Below, one piece after another: positions 8,714-16,685 of a stretch of DNA of 64,000 bases. The first letter of the stretch is position 1; each line of letters starts with the position of its first letter. Source of the DNA: an uncultured Flavobacteriaceae bacterium (lineage in GTDB: Bacteria > Bacteroidota > Bacteroidia > Flavobacteriales > Flavobacteriaceae); contig CALDYU010000005.1 in assembly GCA_937944485.1 (NCBI GenBank), forward strand, positions 310,001-374,000. Direction: 5' to 3'. Under the pieces are notes generated by a model. The model worked only from the letters and a program-made list of their open reading frames with translations. It was not told the DNA's origin and searched no databases. A program made the translations under genes and the position numbers.

Positions 8714-8775
8714 CGTATCTTCGTTTTTAAAATTTTAGTCAGATAAACCGACCAAGTTTAGCCGCCCAAAAAAAA

Positions 8776-9036
8776 ATGAGCAAAATTAAAAAACTTATCG
8801 ATATTGATAAGTCTCTTGTTACAAAGTTGAAAGTGCTTTCTGCTTTCGAAGACCTTAGCGTAAAAGCTCTTATGGAAAAAGCCATTAGAGAATTTGTGGA
8901 GAAAAAGGAAATCGAAAGAATGGAAAGTCTTTCCAAAGAAGAAAAAGAAGATTTAGGCCTTTTACTTCTTATGCAACAAGTAGACAAGGATTCATTCGTG
9001 ACAGAAGACGAATTTTTGCTCGAATTACTAAAATGA
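8776..9036 (+). CDS. Antitoxin of a type II toxin-antitoxin pair (putative)
   Basis: This 86-residue protein begins with a short region that fits a ribbon-helix-helix fold (KKLIDIDKSLVTKLKVLSAFEDLSVKALMEKAIREFV), followed by an acidic helical tail (residues about 45-86) of the kind that wraps around a toxin. It overlaps the toxin gene by 4 nt (ATGA), the usual coupling of such pairs. The family match is by pattern, not by search. A palindrome upstream is a plausible autoregulatory operator. Confidence 0.8.
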   Translation: MSKIKKLIDIDKSLVTKLKVLSAFEDLSVKALMEKAIREFVEKKEIERMESLSKEEKEDLGLLLLMQQVDKDSFVTEDEFLLELLK

Positions 9037-9299
9037 AAATAAAATATTTAGGCGCAATCGCGCAAGATGTAAAAAAAATTAAAGACAAAAAATTAAAAAT
9101 AAACATCGAGGATGTCTTACTACAATTAAAGAAATCTTCTTCAATTACGGAATTAAAAGGCATTAAAAAATTAGCGGGACATCCAAACGCATATAGAATG
9201 CGAATAGGAGATTACAGACTAGGCTTTTATTTAGAAGGGGGCACCGTAATTCTTGCCCGATTTGTGAAGCGAAATGATATTTATAAACTCTTTCCTTAG
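9033..9299 (+). CDS. RelE/ParE family toxin
   Basis: This 88-residue basic protein shows the RelE/ParE pattern: an N-terminal helix with DVKKIKDKKLK, then LKGIKKLAGHPNAYRMRIGDYRLGFYL and a final strand with ARFVKRNDIYKLFP. The conserved YRxRIGDYRL core of the family is plain. Members cleave mRNA on the ribosome or poison gyrase; which applies here is not visible. It overlaps the antitoxin gene by 4 nt. Confidence 0.88.
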   Translation: MKIKYLGAIAQDVKKIKDKKLKINIEDVLLQLKKSSSITELKGIKKLAGHPNAYRMRIGDYRLGFYLEGGTVILARFVKRNDIYKLFP

Positions 9300-9322
9300 A
9301 ACAGCAGCTTATACATATTTGT

Positions 9323-9330
9323 TACCTTTG
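9323..9330 (+). promoter_or_regulatory. Bacteroidetes -7 promoter element for queD
   Basis: TACCTTTG fits the TAnnTTTG consensus exactly and lies 17 nt before the queD start codon. A clear TTG at the -33 position is not present. Confidence 0.5.
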
Positions 9331-9347
9331 CTGCTCAAGATTTTAAA

Positions 9348-9797
9348 ATGAGCAACATCAGAATAACAAAGCAATTTAATTTTGAAACAGGCCATGCTTT
9401 GTATGGTTATGATGGCAAATGTAGAAACGTGCATGGCCATAGCTATAAGCTCTCCGTAACCGTTATCGGAAATCCTATTATCGATACCTCGCATGTCAAA
9501 TTGGGTATGGTAATCGACTTTGGAGATTTAAAGAAAATCGTAAAAGAAGAAATTGTTGATCAATTCGATCATGCAACAGTTTTTAATAAAAACACTCCTC
9601 ATATAGAGCTGGCAGAAGAGCTAATGGAGCGCGGTCACAATGTGATTTTAGCCGATTATCAGCCTACTAGTGAGAATATGGTCATTGATTTTGCTTCTAA
9701 GATAAAAGCGCGCTTACCTAAAAACATTGAACTACATTCCTTAAAATTACAAGAAACAGATACTTCATTCGCAGAATGGTTCGCTTCAGATAACTAA
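9348..9797 (+). CDS. queD: 6-pyruvoyl tetrahydropterin synthase family / 6-carboxytetrahydropterin synthase
   Basis: This 149-residue protein has the zinc-binding histidines of the PTPS/QueD fold: a histidine in FNFETGHALYG and HGHSY at about residues 30-34. A catalytic Cys (GKCRNVHGH) precedes them, and DQFDHATVF is typical. QueD turns 7,8-dihydroneopterin triphosphate into 6-carboxy-tetrahydropterin for queuosine synthesis. No other queuosine genes are nearby, so a pure PTPS role cannot be excluded. Confidence 0.9.
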   Translation: MSNIRITKQFNFETGHALYGYDGKCRNVHGHSYKLSVTVIGNPIIDTSHVKLGMVIDFGDLKKIVKEEIVDQFDHATVFNKNTPHIELAEELMERGHNVILADYQPTSENMVIDFASKIKARLPKNIELHSLKLQETDTSFAEWFASDN

Positions 9798-9841
9798 ATG
9801 CCTTAGCCCTCATAAGTGGGAATTACTATCTTTACATCTAA

Positions 9842-10609
9842 ATGACACCCATCAACATTCCGCAAGGTAAAAAAGTCTATTTCGCCAGTGACAATCACTT
9901 AGGGGCCCCGACCATGGAAGCTAGCCGACCTCGTGAAAAAAAATTTGTGGCTTGGTTAGATGAAATTAAAGCAGATGCCGGGGCTATTTTTTTACTTGGA
10001 GATCTTTTTGATTTCTGGATGGAGTATAAGACGGTTGTTCCTAAGGGGTTTATCAGAATTTTAGGAAAATTAGCCGAAATCTCAGATGCTGGTATTCCCA
10101 TCTACTATTTTGTAGGCAACCATGATTTATGGATGGATGGTTACTTCGAGGAAGAACTCAATATTCCTGTTTTTCATGAACCGCAACAATATGAAATCAA
10201 TGGTATTTCTTTTTTTGTCGGCCATGGTGATGGATTAGGCCCTCATGACAAGGGATATAAACGTATGAAAAAAGTTTTTACAAACCCTTTATCTAAATGG
10301 TTTTATCGATGGTTACACCCTGATTGGGGGGTGCGTTTGGCACAATACTTTTCTGTGAAGAACAAATTGATTTCCGGAGATGAAGATGCTCAATTTTTAG
10401 GGGAAGACAAAGAATGGCTGGTACAATATGCCAAACGTAAGTTAGAAACTAAACATTATGACCACTTTATTTTTGGTCATCGGCATCTTCCTTTAGAAAT
10501 CGATTTAAACGAAAAATCAAAGTATACCAATCTCGGCGATTGGATTAATTATTATACTTACGCCGTTTTTGATGGGGAGAAATTGAATTTGGAGAAATTC
10601 AACCATTAA
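9842..10609 (+). CDS. lpxH: UDP-2,3-diacylglucosamine diphosphatase
   Basis: This 255-residue calcineurin-like phosphoesterase shows the metal-binding motifs in order: ASDNHLG (D-x-H), LGDLFDFW (GDxxD), VGNHD, FVGHGDGLG and FGHRH. The set, with the typical FDFW and the GDGLGP segment, matches LpxH, which cleaves UDP-2,3-diacylglucosamine to lipid X in lipid A synthesis, at the cytoplasmic face of the inner membrane. It follows queD by 44 nt on the same strand. Confidence 0.92.
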   Translation: MTPINIPQGKKVYFASDNHLGAPTMEASRPREKKFVAWLDEIKADAGAIFLLGDLFDFWMEYKTVVPKGFIRILGKLAEISDAGIPIYYFVGNHDLWMDGYFEEELNIPVFHEPQQYEINGISFFVGHGDGLGPHDKGYKRMKKVFTNPLSKWFYRWLHPDWGVRLAQYFSVKNKLISGDEDAQFLGEDKEWLVQYAKRKLETKHYDHFIFGHRHLPLEIDLNEKSKYTNLGDWINYYTYAVFDGEKLNLEKFNH

Positions 10610-10642
10610 ATTTCTCGTTTCACTCGAAATGACAATTTCGCT

Positions 10643-11902
10643 TTATCCCTCTTTTTCATGTTCCTCCACATCCGATTGTAAATCTAGTTTTCTAAAAGAC
10701 GGTGAAACAAAGGCCGTAATACCTACTGTTAATAAAGTCATTGCACCACCGAAAACAACAGCCGTTACTGTTCCCATAAGTTTGGCAGTGGCTCCACTTT
10801 CAAAAGCTCCTAGTTCATTAGACGAGCCAACAAAAATAGAGTTTACTGATGCTACTCTACCACGCATATGATCAGGAGTTTTAAGTTGCAAAATGGTTTG
10901 TCGAATCACCATTGAAATTCCATCTAATGCCCCTAGTGTAAATAGTGCAAAAACGGATAACCAAAAATAGGTTGAAAGTCCAAATATGATAATGCTTAGT
11001 CCAAATCCGAAAACTGCCCATAGCAATTTTTTGCCTGCCTTTTTGTGTATAGGAAAACGAGTAGAACCAATCATAGTAATCGCAGCACCAACAGCAGGGG
11101 CTGCCCTCAATACGCCAAAACCTTCAGAACCTACATGCAAAATATCTTGTGCATAAATTGGTAATAAAGCTACTGCTCCACCAAATAAGACGGCAATCAT
11201 ATCAAGGCTTAAGGCTCCAAAAATTGCCTTAGACTTAAAAACAAAATTTAGCCCTTCTTTTAGACTTTGAAAAACAGGTCCTCCAATTTTAGGGTTTAAT
11301 ATTGGTTTTCTAGAAATTTTTAAAATACAAAGCAAAGCAATTAGCGAAAAGCCGAAAATGAGACACATTGACCAATGTACACCTACCCAACTAATAGAAA
11401 ATCCGGCTAAAGCAGGACCTAATACTGATGCCATTTGCCAAGTGGTACTACTCCAGGTAGCGGCATTTGGATAAATTTTCTTCGGAACTATCAAGGCAAT
11501 CAAAGAAAAAATCGTTGGTCCCAAAAAAGCACGTACAATTCCCCCAAGAAAAACTAAAAAATAAATCAAGTATAAAATTGTTGTGGCACTATAAGCTTTA
11601 GAAAGTGACGGTTCACTTAGTAGAAAAAGACCTAAACTAATAACCGAGAAGCCAAGAATGCATTTAATTAACAGGTTTCGCTTCTCTTTCTGGTCTACAA
11701 TATGTCCTGCAAAAAGTGCCATTAAAAAAGCGGGTAAGAATTCCATAAGTCCAATAATCCCTAATGACAAGGGGTCTCTGGTCATAGTATATACTTGCCA
11801 TTCGATAACAATAAATTGCATTGACCATGCAAATACCATGGCAAAGCGAGCGAATAAAAAAATGTTGAACTCTTTATAGCGTAGCGCTGCGTAGGGATCC
11901 AT
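10643..11902 (-). CDS. MFS transporter
   Basis: This 419-residue protein has about 12 hydrophobic segments and the MFS loop between segments 2 and 3 (AGHIVDQKEKRN, about residues 65-76). Overall it resembles the MFS_3 (EntS-like) group of exporters. The substrate is unknown. It starts one base into the recJ stop codon (TAATG arrangement), so translation is probably coupled to recJ. Confidence 0.9.
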   Translation of the reverse strand: MDPYAALRYKEFNIFLFARFAMVFAWSMQFIVIEWQVYTMTRDPLSLGIIGLMEFLPAFLMALFAGHIVDQKEKRNLLIKCILGFSVISLGLFLLSEPSLSKAYSATTILYLIYFLVFLGGIVRAFLGPTIFSLIALIVPKKIYPNAATWSSTTWQMASVLGPALAGFSISWVGVHWSMCLIFGFSLIALLCILKISRKPILNPKIGGPVFQSLKEGLNFVFKSKAIFGALSLDMIAVLFGGAVALLPIYAQDILHVGSEGFGVLRAAPAVGAAITMIGSTRFPIHKKAGKKLLWAVFGFGLSIIIFGLSTYFWLSVFALFTLGALDGISMVIRQTILQLKTPDHMRGRVASVNSIFVGSSNELGAFESGATAKLMGTVTAVVFGGAMTLLTVGITAFVSPSFRKLDLQSDVEEHEKEG

Positions 11903-13590
11903 TAACGAATATCTTTCAATTTAAGCTGAAGGCTAACATTACCTTGCCATTCATTTTCATCCAAAGAAAAAACAGCATCGAATAATTTTCTATTAATAAT
12001 TAACGGAAGCTTATCTCCCAAATTAAATCCTATGCCTCCAATAGGGCCCCAACCATCTTGCGTAGCGGCAAGTTTCAGGTGGGCGCCTTCTTGTCCAACA
12101 CCTTTGGCATAACCAGAATCTTGCAGTTTTTCAGCCATAAAAACAGGAGTCATATTTCCTGGGCCAAAGGGAGCAAATTGCTTTATAATTCGCATTAATT
12201 TAGGGGTGATATCTTTCACTTCTATGGTCATATCAACCGTAATTTCAGGAGTAAGCAAATTAGGGTCAATGGTTTCAGAAACTACTTTTTCAAATTGATG
12301 TTTGAAATTACCATACTGTTCTTCAAGTAAAGTTAGGCCCGCAGCATATTTATGACCTCCGAATTGCTCAATATAATCCGTGCAACCTTGCAGGGCATTA
12401 TACACATCAAATCCTTTTACGGAACGTGCCGAGGCAGCCAATTTATCTCCGCTTTTGGTAAATACCAAAGTTGGACGATAATAGGTTTCTGTCAATCGAG
12501 AGGCTACGATACCGATAACCCCTTTATGCCACGAATCTTTATATACGACAGAGGTAAAACCTTCTTCTTCATTATTCTCCTGAATTTGAGCAAGGGCTTC
12601 TTCTGTTATTTCTTTATCTAGGCTTCTACGATCAATATTGTATTTTTCTATACCTGCTGCTAATTTTGTGGCCTTTTCAATATCGGTTTCAGTCAAAAGA
12701 TTTACCGCATGTTGACCGTGTTCCATTCTTCCAGCGGCATTAATGCGAGGGGCAATAATAAAAACCACATCTGTAATCGTAAAAAATGTTTTCTTCGTTT
12801 GATTAATTATAGCTTTAAAGCCTGTTCTTGGGTTAGAATTAATTACTTCGAGTCCGTAATAAGCCAATACTCGATTCTCCCCGGTTATTGGCACAATATC
12901 GGCTCCGATTGCAGTAGCGACTAAATCTAAATAGGGCGTCAAATCTTCAATCGTTTCTCCTTGCTGAGACGCTAGTGCTTGAATCAGTTTAAAACCTACC
13001 CCACAACCGCAAAGCTCATCATACGGATACTTACAATCGCCACGTTTGGGATCTAAAACAGCCACGGCATCTGGCAATCGATCCCCTGGGCGATGGTGAT
13101 CACATATGATAAAATCAATTTCTTTTTCTTTAGCGTAGGCTACTTTATCAACAGCTTTTACCCCGCAATCTAATGCGACGATCAGTGAAAAATCATTGTC
13201 TGCTGCAAAATCTATTCCTTTATACGAAACTCCGTAGCCTTCTCCATAACGATCAGGAATATAAGTCGCTACATTCGGATAATAGCTTAATAAATAAGAA
13301 GAAAGTAAGGCCACAGATGTAGTGCCATCGACATCATAATCCCCATAGACGAGTATATTTTCATTATCAGAAATTGCCTTTTCGATACGCGCTACAGCAA
13401 TATCCATATCCTTCATTAAGAAGGGGTCGTGTAATTCTGAAAGTTGCGGGCGGAAGAACTTTTTGGCTTCATCGTAAGTACTAATTCCCCGTTGTAAAAG
13501 TAAGTGCGCGACAAGACCATCAACCTTTAGCTCACCCGCCAATCGGTCAATTTCTTTCTGTTCTGGTTTGGGTTTTATGGTCCAACGCAT
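11902..13590 (-). CDS. recJ: Single-stranded-DNA-specific exonuclease RecJ
   Basis: This 562-residue protein has the DHH-family motifs DYDVDGT (residues 84-90) and DHHRPGD (from 164), plus later NAAGRMEHG and QFGGHKYAAGLTL, which are the DHHA1 and nuclease-core landmarks. RecJ degrades single-stranded DNA 5' to 3' in recombination and repair. The length is normal for the family. It is the upstream partner of the MFS gene; an inverted-repeat cassette begins 6 nt before its start codon. Confidence 0.96.
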   Translation of the reverse strand: MRWTIKPKPEQKEIDRLAGELKVDGLVAHLLLQRGISTYDEAKKFFRPQLSELHDPFLMKDMDIAVARIEKAISDNENILVYGDYDVDGTTSVALLSSYLLSYYPNVATYIPDRYGEGYGVSYKGIDFAADNDFSLIVALDCGVKAVDKVAYAKEKEIDFIICDHHRPGDRLPDAVAVLDPKRGDCKYPYDELCGCGVGFKLIQALASQQGETIEDLTPYLDLVATAIGADIVPITGENRVLAYYGLEVINSNPRTGFKAIINQTKKTFFTITDVVFIIAPRINAAGRMEHGQHAVNLLTETDIEKATKLAAGIEKYNIDRRSLDKEITEEALAQIQENNEEEGFTSVVYKDSWHKGVIGIVASRLTETYYRPTLVFTKSGDKLAASARSVKGFDVYNALQGCTDYIEQFGGHKYAAGLTLLEEQYGNFKHQFEKVVSETIDPNLLTPEITVDMTIEVKDITPKLMRIIKQFAPFGPGNMTPVFMAEKLQDSGYAKGVGQEGAHLKLAATQDGWGPIGGIGFNLGDKLPLIINRKLFDAVFSLDENEWQGNVSLQLKLKDIR

Positions 13591-13595
13591 TCACT

Positions 13596-13623
13596 AAGTT
13601 CAAGTTCAAGTATCAAGTTCAAG
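13596..13623 (+). repeat. Left terminal inverted repeat (28 bp)
   Basis: This 28-bp arm, built of AAGTTCAAG units, matches the reverse complement of 14012-14039 at 26 of 28 positions. It lies between the recJ start codon and the four-helix-bundle gene. Confidence 0.85.
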
Positions 13624-13652
13624 CGCAATTGGCCGACAACTTCCTAATCACT

Positions 13653-14003
13653 TCACTTTTTGTTTTTTATAATGGTTGCAATAATCCGAATAAGTTGTTC
13701 GACTTCATCAAGTAAATTATCTCTTTTACCACTATTCCCGTATTCAACTTTATGCAAAATTTTCAGATTAACTCTTGATTCTTTAAGCTCTTTGAGACAA
13801 ATACTTGCTTTGTTAATGTAATCTCTATTAGAATTAGTTCCTTGAGCCTCTCCAAAATTTAGAGCTGAACTTCCTCCAGATCTTAAAAGTTGATTTCCGT
13901 AGTATTGTCCAGTCATATCATTTGGTAAGTCCTTGCAAAATAAAACCACGGAAGCCGCAAAGTTCACAAGCCTATCTTCTAGATCAAACTTTTTATTCAT
14001 CAT
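13653..14003 (-). CDS. Four-helix-bundle protein (23S rRNA IVP / Avd-like family)
   Basis: This 116-residue protein is almost entirely helical and contains the family marks LPNDMTGQYYGNQLLRSGGSS and NFGEAQGTNSNRDYINKASI. The family includes proteins encoded in intervening sequences of 23S rRNA and the Avd protein of diversity-generating retroelements; free-standing copies are common in Bacteroidetes and their function is unknown. Here the gene is flanked by 28-bp inverted repeats. No reverse transcriptase or variable repeat is nearby. Confidence 0.88.
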   Translation of the reverse strand: MMNKKFDLEDRLVNFAASVVLFCKDLPNDMTGQYYGNQLLRSGGSSALNFGEAQGTNSNRDYINKASICLKELKESRVNLKILHKVEYGNSGKRDNLLDEVEQLIRIIATIIKNKK

Positions 14004-14011
14004 TTTTTGAA

Positions 14012-14039
14012 CTTGAACTTGACACTTGCACTTGAACTT
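14012..14039 (-). repeat. Right terminal inverted repeat (28 bp)
   Basis: This is the inverted partner of the arm at 13596-13623, with two mismatches. It ends 3 nt before the stop codon of the OsmC-family gene. Confidence 0.85.
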
Positions 14040-14041
14040 TT

Positions 14042-14470
14042 TTACTTAGAATGAAAAATAGTATCAATTTTAAGTTCTGCAAAACGCCGAAACATCTCCA
14101 TCACGCCACAGTATTTTTCAATGGATAAATCAACTGCTCTTTGTAATTTCTTTTCGTCCAGATTTTTTCCATGAAAATGATATTCGATGACCACGTTGTC
14201 ATAATATTTGGGATGTTCATCTGTAAGATTCGCTACCGTCTCAATCGTAAACTCATCTACCTCTAATTTCATTTTCTTCATGAGTGAAGCAACGTCAAGC
14301 CCTGAACAACCTGCAAGCGATGAAAGCATCAAGGCTTTAGGGCGCAATCCGCTAGAATCGCCACCATCTTCTTTTGCAATATCAATTTTTACAGTATCTC
14401 CTGAAGGATTATTACTTTCAAAGGCCATATTGCCCAACCATTTCGTCGTTATATGATTTGTTGTCGGCAT
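14042..14470 (-). CDS. OsmC family peroxiredoxin-like protein
   Basis: This 142-residue protein has the OsmC/Ohr fold and both redox cysteines: one in LAGCSGLDV (about residue 54) and one in EKYCGVMEM (about residue 120). Such proteins reduce organic hydroperoxides in the cytoplasm. Divergent from it lies an AhpD-like gene, so this intergenic space may hold a shared oxidative-stress control region. Confidence 0.9.
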   Translation of the reverse strand: MPTTNHITTKWLGNMAFESNNPSGDTVKIDIAKEDGGDSSGLRPKALMLSSLAGCSGLDVASLMKKMKLEVDEFTIETVANLTDEHPKYYDNVVIEYHFHGKNLDEKKLQRAVDLSIEKYCGVMEMFRRFAELKIDTIFHSK

Positions 14471-14576
14471 AATTTTTTCGTTTCTTGTAAGCGATAAATG
14501 TACGACAATTTAGAGCCATAGAAAACGGTTGGTTTTTGATTTCGTATCTCATATTTCTAACTTCTAATTTTACCAT

Positions 14577-15179
14577 ATGCCCTTAGTAAATCCTCTTGAC
14601 CCAACGCATAGTCCAGAAACAGCAGAACTTGCCAAATTCTTTAATGAAACGCTCGGTTTTTGCCCAAATTCGGTATTGACAATGCAACATCGCCCAGCAA
14701 TTTCTAAAGCTTTTATCAATTTGAACAAAGCGGTGATGGCGAATGAAGGTCGTGTTACCTCAGCATTAAAAAGAATGATTGCTTGGGTGAGTAGTAATGC
14801 TACTGGTTGTCGCTATTGCCAAGCACATGCTATTCGCGCGGCGGAACGCTATGGAGCAGAACAAGAACAATTAGATAATATTTGGGAGTATCGAACGCAC
14901 CCTGCTTTCTCAGAAGCAGAACGTGCGGCCTTAGATTTTTCCTTACTGGCCTCTCAAGTGCCCAATGGCGTAGATGCTGAAATTAAGAAGCGCTTATATG
15001 AACATTGGAACGAAGGTGAAATTGTAGAAATGTTGGGCGTGATTTCGCTCTTCGGATATCTCAATCGTTGGAACGACTCTATGGGAACTTCAATCGAAGA
15101 AGGTGCTGTTGAAAGTGGTGACCAGTACCTCAGAAAACACGGCTGGGAAAAAGGAAAACATGATGGGAGTCGGTACTAA
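14577..15179 (+). CDS. AhpD-like (carboxymuconolactone decarboxylase family) protein
   Basis: This 200-residue helical protein has the CxxC-H redox motif CRYCQAH (about residues 79-85) typical of the peroxidase-related, AhpD-like branch of the carboxymuconolactone decarboxylase family. It probably acts in peroxide or thiol metabolism. It lies divergently from the OsmC-family gene. A strong hairpin terminator follows. Confidence 0.88.
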   Translation: MPLVNPLDPTHSPETAELAKFFNETLGFCPNSVLTMQHRPAISKAFINLNKAVMANEGRVTSALKRMIAWVSSNATGCRYCQAHAIRAAERYGAEQEQLDNIWEYRTHPAFSEAERAALDFSLLASQVPNGVDAEIKKRLYEHWNEGEIVEMLGVISLFGYLNRWNDSMGTSIEEGAVESGDQYLRKHGWEKGKHDGSRY

Positions 15180-15194
15180 TGAGATTGTTAATAA

Positions 15195-15242
15195 GTAATA
15201 AAAAACCTTATTTAGAATCGTTCTAAATAAGGTTTTTTATTA
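15195..15242 (+). terminator. Strong terminator after the AhpD-like gene
   Basis: The arms AAAAAACCTTATTTAGAA and TTCTAAATAAGGTTTTTT pair perfectly around a 3-nt loop, with A and T runs on the two sides, so it can stop transcription from both directions. Confidence 0.9.
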
Positions 15243-15243
15243 C

Positions 15244-15251
15244 TATCTTTG
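15244..15251 (+). promoter_or_regulatory. -7 promoter element of the small RNA
   Basis: TATCTTTG is an exact match to TAnnTTTG just after the terminator of the upstream gene and with no ORF behind it, which points to a non-coding transcript. Confidence 0.6.
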
Positions 15252-15256
15252 TTAAA

Positions 15257-15368
15257 AGGGAAAAGTAGTTCTCGAAAATCTGTGCGCACTTGTTAGGGTC
15301 CAAACCTAATAAGTAGAATATTAAGGAACTTCCGGATGGGTGTCCAAAACCTATTCCCCTTTTTTTAT
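15257..15368 (+). ncRNA. Candidate structured small RNA (6S-like architecture)
   Basis: A stretch of about 110 nt lies between an exact -7 promoter element and a final T run, with no plausible ORF. Its ends pair: AAAAGGGA near 15255 with CCCCTTTT at 15356-15363, then further pairs with bulges. Inside is a hairpin TTAGG-loop-CCTAA (about 15292-15309). A long closing stem with an open centre resembles 6S RNA, but I cannot confirm the family. The conserved SRP loop (CCGGAAGG in context) and a tmRNA reading frame are not there. The next gene is convergent. Confidence 0.5.
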
Positions 15369-15380
15369 TAAAGGTAATAT

Positions 15381-15953
15381 TTATTTCATAATTGAAGAAG
15401 TTTTATTTCTCAACTTAACAATAACCTCCTCTTCAAACCAAGGATTCTTCGTCAACCAAAATCGATTTCTCGGCGAGGGGTGCGGCAATGGAAAATATGT
15501 AGGAAGGTACTTCTGATAAGCCTTGACCGTTTCAGTCAAATTTTTCTCCATCTCTTTTTTTAAATAATATTTCTGAGCGTAGGTTCCGATGAGAATAATT
15601 AACTCTAGATTAGGCATGGCATCCCACAGTTGTTGATGCCATAACGGGGCACATTCTGTTCGCGGTGGTAAATCGCCTCCTTTTCCCTTTCCAGGGTAGC
15701 AAAATCCCATAGGTACTAAAGCAATTTTGGTTTCGTCATAAAATACTTCGTCAGAAACACCTAACCATTTGCGCAATTGTCTTCCGCTAGGATCATCCCA
15801 TGGCACTCCCGTTTCATGCACTTTAGTGCCTGGGGCTTGACCAATAATGATGATTTTAGCTTTTGGGTGGCAGGCCACAATAGGTCGTGGCCCTAGTGGT
15901 AAATGCGCTTTGCACACCTCACAAGCTCTAATTTCTGAGAGTAATTTTTGCAT
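15381..15953 (-). CDS. Uracil-DNA glycosylase family protein
   Basis: This 190-residue protein has the UDG superfamily signature IIIGQAPGTKVHETGVPWDDPSG (the GxxPG/DPS loop) near residues 34-56 and a C-terminal LPHPSPRN (the H-P-S catalytic loop). There are only two N-terminal cysteines (CEVCKAH), so a full Fe-S cluster like that of family 4 enzymes is uncertain. It probably removes uracil or related bases from DNA. Confidence 0.88.
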   Translation of the reverse strand: MQKLLSEIRACEVCKAHLPLGPRPIVACHPKAKIIIIGQAPGTKVHETGVPWDDPSGRQLRKWLGVSDEVFYDETKIALVPMGFCYPGKGKGGDLPPRTECAPLWHQQLWDAMPNLELIILIGTYAQKYYLKKEMEKNLTETVKAYQKYLPTYFPLPHPSPRNRFWLTKNPWFEEEVIVKLRNKTSSIMK

Positions 15954-15983
15954 TTTCGCGGTTTGTCTAAATGTATGAAAAGC

Positions 15984-16154
15984 CTAGCGAATACCAATCA
16001 CCATTAATTTTATTCCGCCTTCCGCATGTATTATTCTATGGATGGAATATAGTTTATGATCAAACTCAACGTATTCGCCATTTTGAGGCTGTGTTTTTAA
16101 CAACAACTGACCTATACCCTCTTTACTCGCATTTTCAACTAATATGACCTTCAT
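15984..16154 (-). CDS. Small conserved-looking protein, 56 aa
   Basis: A short frame starting MKVILVENASKEGIGQLLLK. The longer frame opens at 16193, but I prefer the internal ATG at 16154, after which the sequence becomes protein-like with alternating hydrophobic residues. No family is recognised. It is a small soluble protein, probably beta-rich. Confidence 0.5.
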   Translation of the reverse strand: MKVILVENASKEGIGQLLLKTQPQNGEYVEFDHKLYSIHRIIHAEGGIKLMVIGIR

Positions 16155-16302
16155 AAATATCCTTTGAATGAAATTGTTATTTACGCTATACAATCAAAGC
16201 ACATCAATCATAAGATTGACATGCCCTGAACCATAACCAACTAAAACCAAACCTTACTATTGATACTATAAATCTTTAGATTTTAGTTAATTTAGTACCC
16301 TT

Positions 16303-16659
16303 CTATACAATAGCAACCTCCGTTTTGTGAAGGCTTACTACAATAAGTACCGCAGCACCGTTTATCCAATAGTAATAGGCATCTATGCCTTCAAAGGAAA
16401 AAATAAACGGTGCCAAAATAAATACTATAGCGACCAAGAAATCAACAGCTAAATGAAACTTATAGGGAATAACTTTAACGACTCCCAGATCGTGGTCTGT
16501 GAGTAAAGTCAATATAAAAGCTGCTATACCGGTGCCTACAGAAAGTTGTAAAGCCAATGGGTTTGATTCTCCCAAACCTAATAAAAATGGAAGTGCTATC
16601 AGTGCTAAAGCTACTGGGTAGTCTAAAAAGGCGTGTATTCTTTTGGTTATGAATTTCAT
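16303..16659 (-). CDS. SPW-repeat-like membrane protein, 118 aa
   Basis: This protein has about four hydrophobic segments (for example VALALIALPFLLGLG and FLVAIVFILAPFIFSF) and is an integral membrane protein of the SPW-like type. It follows the YHS-like and SnoaL-like genes on the same strand with short gaps (26 nt each), suggesting an operon. Function unknown. Confidence 0.75.
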   Translation of the reverse strand: MKFITKRIHAFLDYPVALALIALPFLLGLGESNPLALQLSVGTGIAAFILTLLTDHDLGVVKVIPYKFHLAVDFLVAIVFILAPFIFSFEGIDAYYYWINGAAVLIVVSLHKTEVAIV

Positions 16660-16685
16660 GATTTTAGTTTTTAGTGAATAAATTT

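Larger units (their letters stand above)
13596..14039. mobile_element. Small inverted-repeat cassette carrying a four-helix-bundle gene
   Basis: A 444-bp unit is bounded by 28-bp inverted repeats (26/28 identical) and holds a single gene of the S23/four-helix-bundle family. It sits between the start of recJ and the end of the osmC-like gene, touching both within a few bases, as if inserted in their intergenic space. No transposase is encoded inside; mobility, if any, would depend on factors elsewhere. Confidence 0.55.

Noticed and set aside
10629..10871. Plus-strand frame over the end of the MFS gene
   Set aside because: It is an antisense shadow of a well-supported transporter gene and has no protein-like features.
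13653..14003. Part of a diversity-generating retroelement (Avd)
   Set aside because: No reverse transcriptase and no template/variable repeat pair lie nearby, so only the family resemblance remains.
15257..15368. Signal recognition particle RNA
   Set aside because: A CCGGA core is present, but the conserved loop and its flanks do not match; no symmetrical domain IV can be drawn.
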